From: Patulibacter sp. SYSU D01012
Lineage (GTDB): Bacteria; Actinomycetota; Thermoleophilia; Solirubrobacterales; Solirubrobacteraceae
Reading direction: 5' to 3'
NCBI RefSeq assembly: GCF_017916475.1
Contig: NZ_JAFMTB010000003.1
Coordinates: forward strand, 531,757 to 595,756
Length of the DNA stretch: 64,000 nt
The notes below the pieces were generated by a model, which was not told where the DNA came from, searched no databases, and saw only the letters and a list, made by a program, of their open reading frames with translations. The translations under genes were made by a program, and so were the position numbers. The stretch's first letter is position 1; each line of letters opens with the position of its first letter. Below are positions 34,203 through 42,111 of this stretch, piece after piece.

Positions 34203-36877
34203 GCGCGTCGCGCCCGACGAACGGGGTCGTGGCGGCGGCCGTCGCGGCCGGGCTCCTCGGTGCGCCCGCGGTGGCGGGCGCTCAGGAGGCCGCGCCGGCG
34301 ACGACGCCCGCCCCGGCCCCCGCCGCTCAGCCGGCCACCACGCCCAACGTCGCGCCCGCGCCGGACATGCCGGCGGACGACCCGATCACGCGGACGGAGC
34401 CGCTCGTCCCCGAGTCGAGCGCGCAGAAGCCGTCGAAGCCGCAGGCGTCGAAGGGCGGCGCCGCGTCCTCGTCGTCGGGCACGACGAAGCAGGACCACAC
34501 GGGTACGGCGCACGGGGTCGGGGACCGCGTGAGCTCGGGTGACGCGGGGGCCGACGACGCCCCCGACGCGGCGCCGACGACGGACGACGCGCCGCGGCAG
34601 AGCGGCCGCGCGCAGCGGGCCGCGAAGCGCCGCGCCGAGCGGGCCGCCAAGCGCAAGGCCCGGGAGCGCAAGCGCGAGCAGCGCGCGGAGGCGCGGGAGC
34701 GGCAGCAGGCGGCGCAGACGACCGGGCCGGCCACGCCGGAGGCTCCCGCCGGCGACGCCACCCCGGTGGTGCCGTCCGCGGGGGAGAACCTGCTGACGCC
34801 GCCGGTCGCGGTGCCGGGGCTCTTCCTCAACCGCTTCCAGATCCCGCCGTTCCTGCTGCCGATCTACCAGGCCGCCGGCGTGCAGTACGGCGTGCGCTGG
34901 GAGCTGCTCGCCGCGATCAACGAGATCGAGACGAACTACGGCCGCAACCTGAACGTCTCGTCCGCCGGTGCGCTCGGCTGGATGCAGTTCATGCCGGCCA
35001 CCTGGAACATGTACGGGGTCGACGCCAACGGCGACGGCAAGGCCGACCCGTACAACCCCGTCGACGCGATCTTCGCCGCCGCGCGGTACCTGAAGGCCGC
35101 CGGCGCCGAGCAGGACGTGCGCCGCGCCGTCTTCGCCTACAACCACGCCGACTGGTACGTCGACTCCGTCCTGCTGCGCGCGCGGCTGATCAGCGGCCTG
35201 CCCGCCGACCTGGTCTCCAGCCTGACCGGCCTGACCCAGGGCGTCTTCCCCGTCGCCGAGGGCGAGGACCGCGCGAGCCTCGGCGACGCCGCCGCCGTGA
35301 CCGACGGCGACGCGCCCGAGAGCACGGCCCTCGACACGGACGGCGACGACCGCGCCGACGAGGGCCCGCGCCGCAGCATCGCGATCCGCACCGCGCCGGG
35401 CACAGACGCGGTCGCCGTCCAGGACGGCACCGTCGTCGGGCTGGGCGAGAGCGACCGCCTGGGCCGGTTCGTCCGCCTGCGCGACGTCTACGGCAACCGC
35501 TACACGTACGGCCACCTGGGATCGCTCGCCGCGCGCGTGCCCGCCGCCGGCGCCGACGCCGCCGACGAGGAGCACCCGGCGGCGGAGGACGAGCCGCGCG
35601 ACCCCAAGCCGACCGCGGCTGCGACCGCCGGGCGGCAGGAGCGCGGCGGCGAGCCCGCGGGCGCGGCGACCGACGCCGCGCCGGGGGATGCCGCCGCGCC
35701 CGCGGACGGGGACGCACGCCGCCCGGCGGCAGCTGACGGCGGCGACCGGCGCGACGGCCGGTCCGGAGCGCCGGCCGACCCGGACGCCCTGCCCGCCACG
35801 CCCGGTCCCGCGGCCGGCGGACCGGTCGCGACCGACGGCGGCGACGACCGCGTCCGCGCGAACCCCGCCGCTCCGGACCCCGCCCCGGCCGCGACCGTCC
35901 CGGGCGACCTGGCCGCCGGCGATCCCTCGGCCACGCCCACCCCGACGCCGCAGACCGAGGAGCCGGCCGCGCCGCGTCCGGTCCACGAGCGGGAGACCGG
36001 TCCCACGCGGCCGCTGCGCGAGGGCACCCGCGTCACCGGCGGCACGGTCCTGGGCACCGTCGGGGCCGCGAAGGACGGCGAGGACGACCCGAAGCGCGCG
36101 GCGATGACGTTCGAGGTGCGACCCGCCGGACGCAACGCGCCGCGGGTCGACCCGAAGCCGCTGCTCGAGGGCTGGCGCCTGCTCGCGTCCAGCTCGGTGC
36201 TGGGGGCGAAGAACGGCGGCGCGATGTTCGCCGCCGGCCAGGGCGGCGCGAGCGCCGGGCAGGTGCTGCTCATGAGCAAGGCGCAGCTCGAGCGCCGGGT
36301 GCTCGCCGACGACCGCATCGACATCTACGAGCGCGGGCGCGAGCAGATCCGGCAGGGTCTCGTCGATCGCCGCGTCCTGGCGACGCTCGCGTACCTGTCG
36401 GCCAGCGGCCGGCGCCTGACGATCTCGTCGCTGCGGCGCCCCGGGTCGATCACCACGTCCGGCAACCTGTCCGAGCACGACTCCGGCAACGCGGTCGACA
36501 TCGCGGCGGTGGACGGCAAGGTCATCTCGCCCGCCACCCAGGGCCCGGGCTCGATCACGGCGGACGTCATCCGTCAGCTGCTCGCGCTGCAGGGCACGAT
36601 GAAGCCGCACCAGATCATCAGCCTGATGACGCCGTCCGACTTCGGTGGCGCGGACAACGTGCTGGCGCTGCCCGACCACGCCGACCACATCCACGTCGGC
36701 TTCCACGTCGAGCAGACGGCGGATCCGGTGCTGGGCGAGCAGGCGCGCTCGGCGCTCAAGCCCAGCCAGTGGGACACGCTCATCGGCCGACTGGGCAAGA
36801 TCGAGAATCCGACGGTGCCGGAGAAGGCGTCGAAGTACGCCATCCGCCGCAAGGGCGCCGGCCGCGGCAAGCGCTGA
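34199..36877 (+). CDS. secreted multidomain peptidoglycan hydrolase: lytic transglycosylase + split M23 + LAS/M15-like
   Basis: An 892-residue exported protein. Signal peptide ~1-28; low-complexity linker with a basic coiled segment ~135-180. A lytic transglycosylase domain at ~205-330 has LLAAINEIETNYGRN (catalytic Glu ~244) and GALGWMQFMPATW, the MltB-like signature. An M23-like beta domain is split: ~390-440 (APGTDAVAVQDGTVVGLG...TYGHL) and ~605-650 (VTGGTVLGTVG...MTFEVRP), with ~160 low-complexity residues inserted. Its metal ligands are missing (MTFEV where HLHFE is normal), so it is probably structural. The C-terminus (~740-835) has SEHDSGNAVD, an exact LAS motif S-x-H-x-x-G-x-A-x-D, and HADHIH, fitting a zinc D,D- or L,D-peptidase. 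Translationally coupled to the sixth mce gene. Confidence 0.9.
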   Translation: MSASRPTNGVVAAAVAAGLLGAPAVAGAQEAAPATTPAPAPAAQPATTPNVAPAPDMPADDPITRTEPLVPESSAQKPSKPQASKGGAASSSSGTTKQDHTGTAHGVGDRVSSGDAGADDAPDAAPTTDDAPRQSGRAQRAAKRRAERAAKRKARERKREQRAEARERQQAAQTTGPATPEAPAGDATPVVPSAGENLLTPPVAVPGLFLNRFQIPPFLLPIYQAAGVQYGVRWELLAAINEIETNYGRNLNVSSAGALGWMQFMPATWNMYGVDANGDGKADPYNPVDAIFAAARYLKAAGAEQDVRRAVFAYNHADWYVDSVLLRARLISGLPADLVSSLTGLTQGVFPVAEGEDRASLGDAAAVTDGDAPESTALDTDGDDRADEGPRRSIAIRTAPGTDAVAVQDGTVVGLGESDRLGRFVRLRDVYGNRYTYGHLGSLAARVPAAGADAADEEHPAAEDEPRDPKPTAAATAGRQERGGEPAGAATDAAPGDAAAPADGDARRPAAADGGDRRDGRSGAPADPDALPATPGPAAGGPVATDGGDDRVRANPAAPDPAPAATVPGDLAAGDPSATPTPTPQTEEPAAPRPVHERETGPTRPLREGTRVTGGTVLGTVGAAKDGEDDPKRAAMTFEVRPAGRNAPRVDPKPLLEGWRLLASSSVLGAKNGGAMFAAGQGGASAGQVLLMSKAQLERRVLADDRIDIYERGREQIRQGLVDRRVLATLAYLSASGRRLTISSLRRPGSITTSGNLSEHDSGNAVDIAAVDGKVISPATQGPGSITADVIRQLLALQGTMKPHQIISLMTPSDFGGADNVLALPDHADHIHVGFHVEQTADPVLGEQARSALKPSQWDTLIGRLGKIENPTVPEKASKYAIRRKGAGRGKR

Positions 36878-37163
36878 GGCCGCCGCGCGGTCCGGCGGGC
36901 GGGCCGCTTCGGCGGGCGGGCCGGGCCGGCTAACCGGCAGGGTGGGGCCTTGCGCGCGCGGGGCGCCCGGGTTACGGTGTCCACCCTACGGGCGCCGCGT
37001 GTCGTCCCCTCCGCCGTGCGGGGGACCGCGGTCGCTCCGGCCGCGCTTCCCGCACCATCACGCCCGCACGCCACCGGCCGCCGACCTCAGTCTCTCCTCG
37101 CGGCGGTCCGGTGGCGGCGAGGCGGGCGGGACCGGCCGACGCGGGGCCGCGGGACGGGAGCGC

Positions 37164-37886
37164 TCAGGCCTCCGCCGCCGCGGCGGGCGGCGCCAGGCGC
37201 TGGCCGAGGAACGCCTCGGCCGCGTCGCGGGCCTCGGCCGCGCCCTCGCGGCCCACGTACGGCAGGAAGATCGTCTGCACGATGTCCGGCACCTCGCCGC
37301 GCAGGCGCTCGAGCTCGCCGTGGAGGACGCGGGAGTAGATGACCTCGTGGATGCCGCCAGTCACCGTCTGCGCCGTCAGCGGCGGGGCGTCGTCCGGCAC
37401 CATCCCCGACTCGCGCACGCCGTCGGTGATCAGCGTCGACAGGCGCTCCATCGCGGCGCAACGGCGCTCCACCGCCTCGGCTCCGGCGGCCAGGACCTCG
37501 ACGACGCCCATCTCGGCCATCGCGGGATCGTCCGCCAGCGTCTGGATGAGCGTGTGCACGGCCCAGGTCGTGCGCTCGTGCAGCGTGCCCTCGATCGCGT
37601 ACGCCGCGCCGACCTTCGCCTTCAGCTCGTCGACCGCCTGGTCGTAGGCCTCGAGGAAGGCGGCCTCCTTGTTCGGGAAGTAGTCGTAGAACGTGCGCCG
37701 CGAGACGCCGGCCGTCGAGATGATGTCCTCGACCACCATCGGCCCGTAGCCCGCGACGCTGGCGACGTCGACGACGGCCCGCAGGATGCGCTCGCGCTGG
37801 TTCTGCGCCACCGCCTCGCGCGGGATGCCGTGGCGGCCCGGCGGCAGCTGGTCGGCGCGCCGGCTGCGGGCGTCGCTATCGAGCAC
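37164..37886 (-). CDS. TetR-family transcriptional regulator
   Basis: A 240-residue repressor-type protein. The DNA-binding helix-turn-helix is at ~30-75 (RERILRAVVDVASVAGYGPMVVEDIISTAGVSRRTFYDYFPNKEAAFLEAYDQ); the rest is an all-helical ligand-binding domain. The start is GTG 37886. It converges on the mce/hydrolase operon; TetR regulators often sit beside mce loci, so it may control that operon, but no operator pair proves this. The 286-bp gap before it (36878-37163) holds no supported gene, only GC-rich repeats. Confidence 0.9.
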   Translation of the reverse strand: MLDSDARSRRADQLPPGRHGIPREAVAQNQRERILRAVVDVASVAGYGPMVVEDIISTAGVSRRTFYDYFPNKEAAFLEAYDQAVDELKAKVGAAYAIEGTLHERTTWAVHTLIQTLADDPAMAEMGVVEVLAAGAEAVERRCAAMERLSTLITDGVRESGMVPDDAPPLTAQTVTGGIHEVIYSRVLHGELERLRGEVPDIVQTIFLPYVGREGAAEARDAAEAFLGQRLAPPAAAAEA

Positions 37887-37950
37887 GGGGCGTCCGGGGA
37901 CGGGGGCGTGGGCGGGCGCGGCGGAGCACGGGGCGGCGATCCTCGGGGCG

Positions 37951-38463
37951 TCAGACGGGGTAGTAGCCCTTGCCCTGCTTGCGGAGGCGACCCTCGCGCT
38001 GCAGGGTGGGCAGCAGGCGGAAGAGGACGCTGGCGGCGACGTCCATGCGCTCGGCCAGCTGGACGGCGGTCAGGCCCGGCTCGGCGGCCACGGTGTCGAT
38101 GGCGCGCTGCTCGTGCGCGGCGGCCTCCTCCTCGATGGAGGGGCGCACGGGCTGTGGGGCCGAGCCGGCGGCGGCCGCCGCCGAGCGGGCGGCGCGACGC
38201 TTGCGGGCGGCGGTGCCGCGGGGCGGCTTCGGCGGCGCGGGCGGTGCCGCGGTCGCGGCGGCCGGCAGCCCGTCCAGGGGCGGCAGGCCGTCGGCGCCCC
38301 CGACCGGGAACGGGAACAGGCTGACGTGGGCGGCCGCCGCGTCCGGGTCCAGGTTGGCGATCGCGCCGCGCAGCTGCTGCAGGGCGGTGTACTCCGCGAA
38401 CGCGGGCTGCAGCTCGCTCAGGCGGGCGTCGATCTGGCGCTGGAAGTCGTCGATGAGCGACAA
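37951..38463 (-). CDS. small protein with C-terminal winged-helix domain
   Basis: A 170-residue protein. An N-terminal helix (MSLIDDFQRQIDARLSELQPAFAEYTALQQL) could form a coiled coil. A Pro/Ala linker with a basic patch (ARKRRAARS) leads to a C-terminal winged helix ~110-170 (DTVAAEPGLTAVQLAERMDVAASVLFRLLPTLQREGRLRKQGKGYYPV). This is a layout of small DNA-binding regulators seen across actinobacteria. The start is TTG at 38461-38463, 9 nt after TAGGTT (38473-38478), probably leaderless. Target unknown. Confidence 0.75.
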   Translation of the reverse strand: MSLIDDFQRQIDARLSELQPAFAEYTALQQLRGAIANLDPDAAAAHVSLFPFPVGGADGLPPLDGLPAAATAAPPAPPKPPRGTAARKRRAARSAAAAAGSAPQPVRPSIEEEAAAHEQRAIDTVAAEPGLTAVQLAERMDVAASVLFRLLPTLQREGRLRKQGKGYYPV

Positions 38464-38657
38464 AGCAGGGAGAACCTACAGATCAGTGCGTGCGGGGTCC
38501 ACACGAGTTTCCCGGAACCCCCCATGCGGGTGTTTCCAGCTCGGAAACGCCCGCTGCGACGAGGGACGCGGCCCGCCGGCCCGGCCTGGTCCGGCCCGGC
38601 GGACGCCTTGTGTGCGAGCCCGGGTGCGGGTCGCCGACGCGCAGCCCGCGCCCCGGC

Positions 38658-39512
38658 TCAGCGCGGGCGCACGGCGCGGGTGCGCCGCACCGGCCGCGCC
38701 GGACGCAGCGCGGCGGCCCCCACCGCGACGGCGACGCCGACGGCGGCCAGCACCAGCGCCACGGTCCGCAGGCCGCCGAGGACCTCGTCCCACACGGCGG
38801 CCGCGATGTCGCGCTCGGCGCCGGGCGCCGCGCCCCCGAGCGCGAGCGTCCGCGCCAGCAGCTCGATCCCGACCAGCAGCAGGCCGACGACGAGGGCCGC
38901 GGCGCCCAGGCCCACGACGATCCGGCGCCGGTCCGCGGCGAGCAGCAGCGCGAGGAGGGCCACCGCCGCGGCCGCGCCCAGGCCGACCGGGCCCAGCGTT
39001 CGCAGCGCGTAGACGTCGGCGGTCGTGCGCGCCTGGGCGCGGGAGCGCTCGAAGCTCGCCACGCGCACGTCGCCGACCCCGCGGAGCGCCGCGACGACCG
39101 GCGCCGGCAGGTCGCCGGACGCGCGGGCGGCGGCGACGCCCAGATCGTCCACGGTCAGGCTGATCCGTCGGCGGTCGCCGTCCAAGACCTGCGCCCGGGC
39201 GGCCCGGACGGACGAGCGCCAGGTGCGCTCGAACGCCCGCGACGCGACGACGCGGCGGGTGATCGGCTCGGTCTGCGCGCGCGCCTCGTCGGGCGGCAGG
39301 CCGGCCGCCGCGATCGCCCCGGCGATGGCGTCCGACGCCCCGTCCACGATCGCGTCCTGCACGACCGGCTCCCGCAGCACGGCGCTGGCGTGGTCGGCCG
39401 TCGCGCGCGCCTGCGCCGTGCGGCGCAGGTGGTCGAGCGGCAGCGCCGCCAGCGCCAGGACCGCGGCGACGACGACGAGCAGGGCGGCGAGGCGCTGGCG
39501 ACCGGAACGCAC
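38658..39512 (-). CDS. integral membrane protein of unknown function
   Basis: A 284-residue protein: TM1 ~8-26, a ~140-residue extracytoplasmic region with charged helices (REPVVQDAIVDGASDAIAGAI, EPITRRVVASRAFERTWRSSV), three further TM helices between ~175 and ~270, and a basic cytoplasmic tail (RPARPVRRTRAVRPR). No catalytic motif is seen. The extracytoplasmic part recalls actinobacterial membrane proteins with no assigned role. The start is GTG 39512. It follows the zinc-ribbon gene by 13 nt on the same strand, so the two are probably co-transcribed. Confidence 0.7.
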   Translation of the reverse strand: MRSGRQRLAALLVVVAAVLALAALPLDHLRRTAQARATADHASAVLREPVVQDAIVDGASDAIAGAIAAAGLPPDEARAQTEPITRRVVASRAFERTWRSSVRAARAQVLDGDRRRISLTVDDLGVAAARASGDLPAPVVAALRGVGDVRVASFERSRAQARTTADVYALRTLGPVGLGAAAAVALLALLLAADRRRIVVGLGAAALVVGLLLVGIELLARTLALGGAAPGAERDIAAAVWDEVLGGLRTVALVLAAVGVAVAVGAAALRPARPVRRTRAVRPR

Positions 39513-39525
39513 GCCCCGCAGGATC

Positions 39526-40230
39526 TCAGCCCGGCGAGCCGACGGCGCCGCGTCGGCCCGGACGGGCCCGCGTCGGTCGCGCCGCGGCGGCCCGCGCCCG
39601 GCTGCGGGCGCTCGGGCCGCCGGCCGGGCGCCGGGGCGGCAGGCCCACGGGCGCGTCGCACCACGGGCAGGCGCCGTCGGCGCCGGCGAGCACCTCGGCC
39701 TCGCAGCGGGCGCACCAGCCGCGCTCCACGACGTGGTCGCGCAGCGTGGCGGGGTCGATCCCGGCGCCCACCGCGATGGTCGAGCAGACGTGGGTGACGG
39801 TCGCGCCGTTGCCCGCGCGGCCGAGCACGAGCTGCTCGACGAAGCGGCCGGCCCGCGGCAGCGTCACCCCCAGGCGCGCCGCGAGGGCGTCGGCGCCCTC
39901 GGCCTGCAGCAGCTCGGTCAGGCGCGCCTGCAGGGTGCCGTCCAGCGGGACGTGCAGGGCGTCGAACGCCTCGGGGCCGTGGGTGAGGATGTCCTCCACG
40001 CACCGGCGGTCGAGGAAGTGCGCGTGGGTGCCCCGGGTCGTGCGCAGCGCGACGATGGCACCCAGGCGCCGGCGGCACAGGCGGAAGCGCGCGCACGTGG
40101 CGTCGATGCCGGCGCGCTCGACGGACACCCGCAGCAGCTCGGCGGTGGGGCGGATGTCGACGCGCTCGCCGCCCGAGCGGCGCGGGCCGCCGGGCGAGAC
40201 GGGCGCGGGGGCGGGACGCGCCGGCGTCAT
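39526..40230 (-). CDS. hypothetical protein with C-terminal zinc ribbon
   Basis: A 234-residue protein I do not recognise. Residues ~25-185 are helical with several His/Cys (RFRLCRRRLGAIVALRTTRGTHAHFLDRRC), and ~190-215 form a zinc ribbon, CARCEAEVLAGADGACPWC, with two CxxC pairs. The tail is Arg/Pro/Ala-rich. It could be a nucleic-acid or protein-binding factor. Start ATG 40230. It lies upstream of the membrane-protein gene as a two-gene unit. The 198 bp before it (40231-40428) hold no supported gene. Confidence 0.6.
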   Translation of the reverse strand: MTPARPAPAPVSPGGPRRSGGERVDIRPTAELLRVSVERAGIDATCARFRLCRRRLGAIVALRTTRGTHAHFLDRRCVEDILTHGPEAFDALHVPLDGTLQARLTELLQAEGADALAARLGVTLPRAGRFVEQLVLGRAGNGATVTHVCSTIAVGAGIDPATLRDHVVERGWCARCEAEVLAGADGACPWCDAPVGLPPRRPAGGPSARSRARAAAARPTRARPGRRGAVGSPG

Positions 40231-40428
40231 GGCCGGCGCTTCGCGTCGAGGAGGGGCGAGGGGGGAGGGGCGTGGGGGGTCATGAGGGAGCCGGCGGTGC
40301 GGTCCTGGTGGCCGCCGGGGGCCGCCGGATGCGCGCCAGCATACGCCCGCCGACCCGCCACGTCGAGCGATCCGGCGCCGTGGCGTGGACGCTGCACACA
40401 TCCGCCCCCGCGCGGGCGGCGCCGGCGG

Positions 40429-40638
40429 TCAGTCGACGACCTTGTAGCCCGCCTCCGCCACGGCGGCCGCGACGGCCTCGTCGTCCACGTTCGTGCCGAC
40501 GACGCTCACGCGCCCGGACGGCAGGTCGACCTCGACCGCCTCGACGCCGGCGACCTCGCCGACCTCCTCGCGGACGGACGCGACGCAGTGCTGGCAGGTC
40601 ATGCCGGTGACGACGTACTCGTGGGTGGCGCTGCTCAT
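40429..40638 (-). CDS. copper chaperone, heavy-metal-associated (HMA) domain
   Basis: A 69-residue single HMA domain (ferredoxin-like fold) with the metal-binding GMTCQHC motif near the N-terminus. It would bind Cu(I) and pass it to a partner; no CopA ATPase gene is in the window. It has a real ribosome-binding site (GAGAGGA). It is divergent from csoR across a 94-bp gap containing a GGGGGTA-type palindrome, so copper-dependent control by CsoR is likely. Confidence 0.93.
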   Translation of the reverse strand: MSSATHEYVVTGMTCQHCVASVREEVGEVAGVEAVEVDLPSGRVSVVGTNVDDEAVAAAVAEAGYKVVD

Positions 40639-40681
40639 GGGGTCCTCTCGGATCGAGGGATGGATGGCGCAGGACACGCTA

Positions 40682-40700
40682 CTACACCCCCAGGGGGTAT
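40682..40700. promoter_or_regulatory. CsoR-type operator between the copper chaperone and csoR
   Basis: TACACCCCC-A-GGGGGTAT is a G/C-tract dyad of the type bound by CsoR (ATACCCCC...GGGGGTAT). It abuts TATCAT (40698-40703), a possible -10 for csoR, and lies 44-62 bp upstream of the chaperone start on the other strand, so one site could control both directions. Confidence 0.7.
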
Positions 40701-40732
40701 CATGCGGAGCGACCCGCATCCGAGGCCCGAGC

Positions 40733-41056
40733 ATGACGAACCAGACGCCCGAACCCGCCGCCCCCGACGCGGCTCCCGCCGGCCGCGGCTACTCCGCGAG
40801 CAAGGACGCGCTGCTCAAGCGCCTGAAGCGCATCGAGGGCCAGGTGCGCGGGATCGAGGGGATGGTGCAGGACGAGCGGTACTGCATCGACGTCCTGACG
40901 CAGATCGGCGCGGTCCAGGCCGCGCTGGACAAGGTCGCCCTGGGGCTGCTGGACGACCACGTGCACCACTGCGTCATGGGCGCGGAGGGCGCGCTCGCCG
41001 ACGAGCGCACGGACGAGCTGATGGCCGCCGTCGGGCGGCTCATGCGCCGCGGCTAG
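40733..41056 (+). CDS. csoR: CsoR-family copper-sensing repressor
   Basis: A 107-residue all-helical repressor that releases DNA on binding Cu(I). It has the typical core DALLKRLKRIEGQVRGIEGMVQDERYCIDVLTQI and DDHVHHCVMG, giving the Cys...His-x-x-Cys ligand set of CsoR rather than the ligands of nickel-type RcnR. An N-terminal ~20-residue flexible extension precedes it. It is divergent from the HMA chaperone with a matching operator between. The copper resistance genes copCD/ycnI at 54-57 kb may also be its targets. Confidence 0.93.
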   Translation: MTNQTPEPAAPDAAPAGRGYSASKDALLKRLKRIEGQVRGIEGMVQDERYCIDVLTQIGAVQAALDKVALGLLDDHVHHCVMGAEGALADERTDELMAAVGRLMRRG

Positions 41057-41137
41057 CCGCTCGACCTGCCGCGGCCGCGCGGATAGGCTCCGCCCCACGC
41101 CCGGCGGACGCTCCCGCGACCGCCGCGCCCGTCCCGC

Positions 41138-42109
41138 ATGCCGTCCGCGCCGCCGCACGCCCGCCCGACGACCACCACGCCCTCCCGCGGGCGCGGGGCC
41201 CTCGCGCCGCTGGCCGGGGCCGCCGGCACCGTCGCGCGCACGGCCCTGCGTCCCGCGGCGGCCCCGGCGCGCGTCGCCCGGCGCACCGTCGCCGGCCTGC
41301 TCCGCGCGCGCGTGCGGCCCGTCGACCCGGACGAGCGCGACCCCTTCCTCGTCCGCGACGTCCTGCCCGGGGCGTGGCTGCTGGCCAGCCTGTGGTTCCG
41401 GGCCGAGGTGCGCGGGCTGCACCACGTGCCGCGGGACACGCCGGTGCTGCTCGTCGGCAACCACTCCGGCGGCACGATGACCCCCGACTCGCTCGTCTTC
41501 GCGCTCGCGTTCGCCAGCCACTTCGGACCCGAGCGCCCGCTCCACGTCCTCGTCCACGCCCTGGCGTCGGCGTACCCGGGGCTCGGCGTGCTGCGCCGCC
41601 TGGGGATCCTGCCGGCGGACCCCGACGCCGCGCGGCGCGCGCTGCGCAGCGGGTCGTGCGTCCTGGTCTACCCCGGCGGCGAGCGCGAGGCGCACCGGCC
41701 CAGCTGGCGGTCGGCGCGCGTGGACCTGGGCGACCGGACCGACGTCGTGCGCCTGGCGCTCGAGGCCGACGTGCCGATCGTGCCGGTGGTCGCCATCGGC
41801 GGGCAGGAGACGGCGCTCTTCCTCGGCCGGGGCGAGGGGCTGGCGCGCCGTCTGCGCCTGGACCGGCTGCTCGGCGTCGACGCGCTCCCGCTGTCGCTCG
41901 CCGCGCCGTGGGGGCTCAACGTCGGCGACGCCCTCGGGCACGTCCCCCTCCCGGCGAAGATCGTCGTGCAGGTGCTGCCGCCGGTGGACGTGCGGGAGGA
42001 GTTCGGCGACGAGCCGGACGAGGCCGCGGTGCTCGCGCACGTCGGCGCGACGATGCAGGAGATGCTCGGCGAGCTGGCGCGCCGGCGGCGCCTGCCGGTG
42101 GTGGGCTGA
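41138..42109 (+). CDS. PlsC-type acyltransferase
   Basis: A 323-residue glycerophospholipid acyltransferase-like protein. The catalytic block is LLVGNHSGGTMTPD (a variant H-x-n-D motif with six rather than four residues between His and Asp), with a substrate-phosphate motif VLVYPGGEREAHRPSW and VPIVPVVAIGGQETALF. The N-terminal ~60 residues are Arg/Ala-rich. The spacing suggests the diacylglycerol-acyltransferase/phytyl-ester-synthase side of the family rather than housekeeping PlsC. TAGGCT (41084-41089) is a possible -10 with a ~45-nt leader. It lies 2 nt upstream of the SRPBCC-ligase fusion, probably one operon. Confidence 0.85.
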   Translation: MPSAPPHARPTTTTPSRGRGALAPLAGAAGTVARTALRPAAAPARVARRTVAGLLRARVRPVDPDERDPFLVRDVLPGAWLLASLWFRAEVRGLHHVPRDTPVLLVGNHSGGTMTPDSLVFALAFASHFGPERPLHVLVHALASAYPGLGVLRRLGILPADPDAARRALRSGSCVLVYPGGEREAHRPSWRSARVDLGDRTDVVRLALEADVPIVPVVAIGGQETALFLGRGEGLARRLRLDRLLGVDALPLSLAAPWGLNVGDALGHVPLPAKIVVQVLPPVDVREEFGDEPDEAAVLAHVGATMQEMLGELARRRRLPVVG

Positions 42110-42111
42110 CC

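Noticed and set aside
36950..37342. Plus-strand ORF after a TTGCGC-N17-TACGGT promoter-like pair
   Set aside because: The predicted protein is Arg/Pro/Ala-rich without any motif and overlaps the TetR gene antisense; the promoter match may be chance in GC-rich DNA.
37164..37886. Firm assignment of the TetR protein as the mce-operon repressor
   Set aside because: It is convergent with the operon and no shared dyad was found at 25.5 kb and at its own promoter; position alone is not enough.
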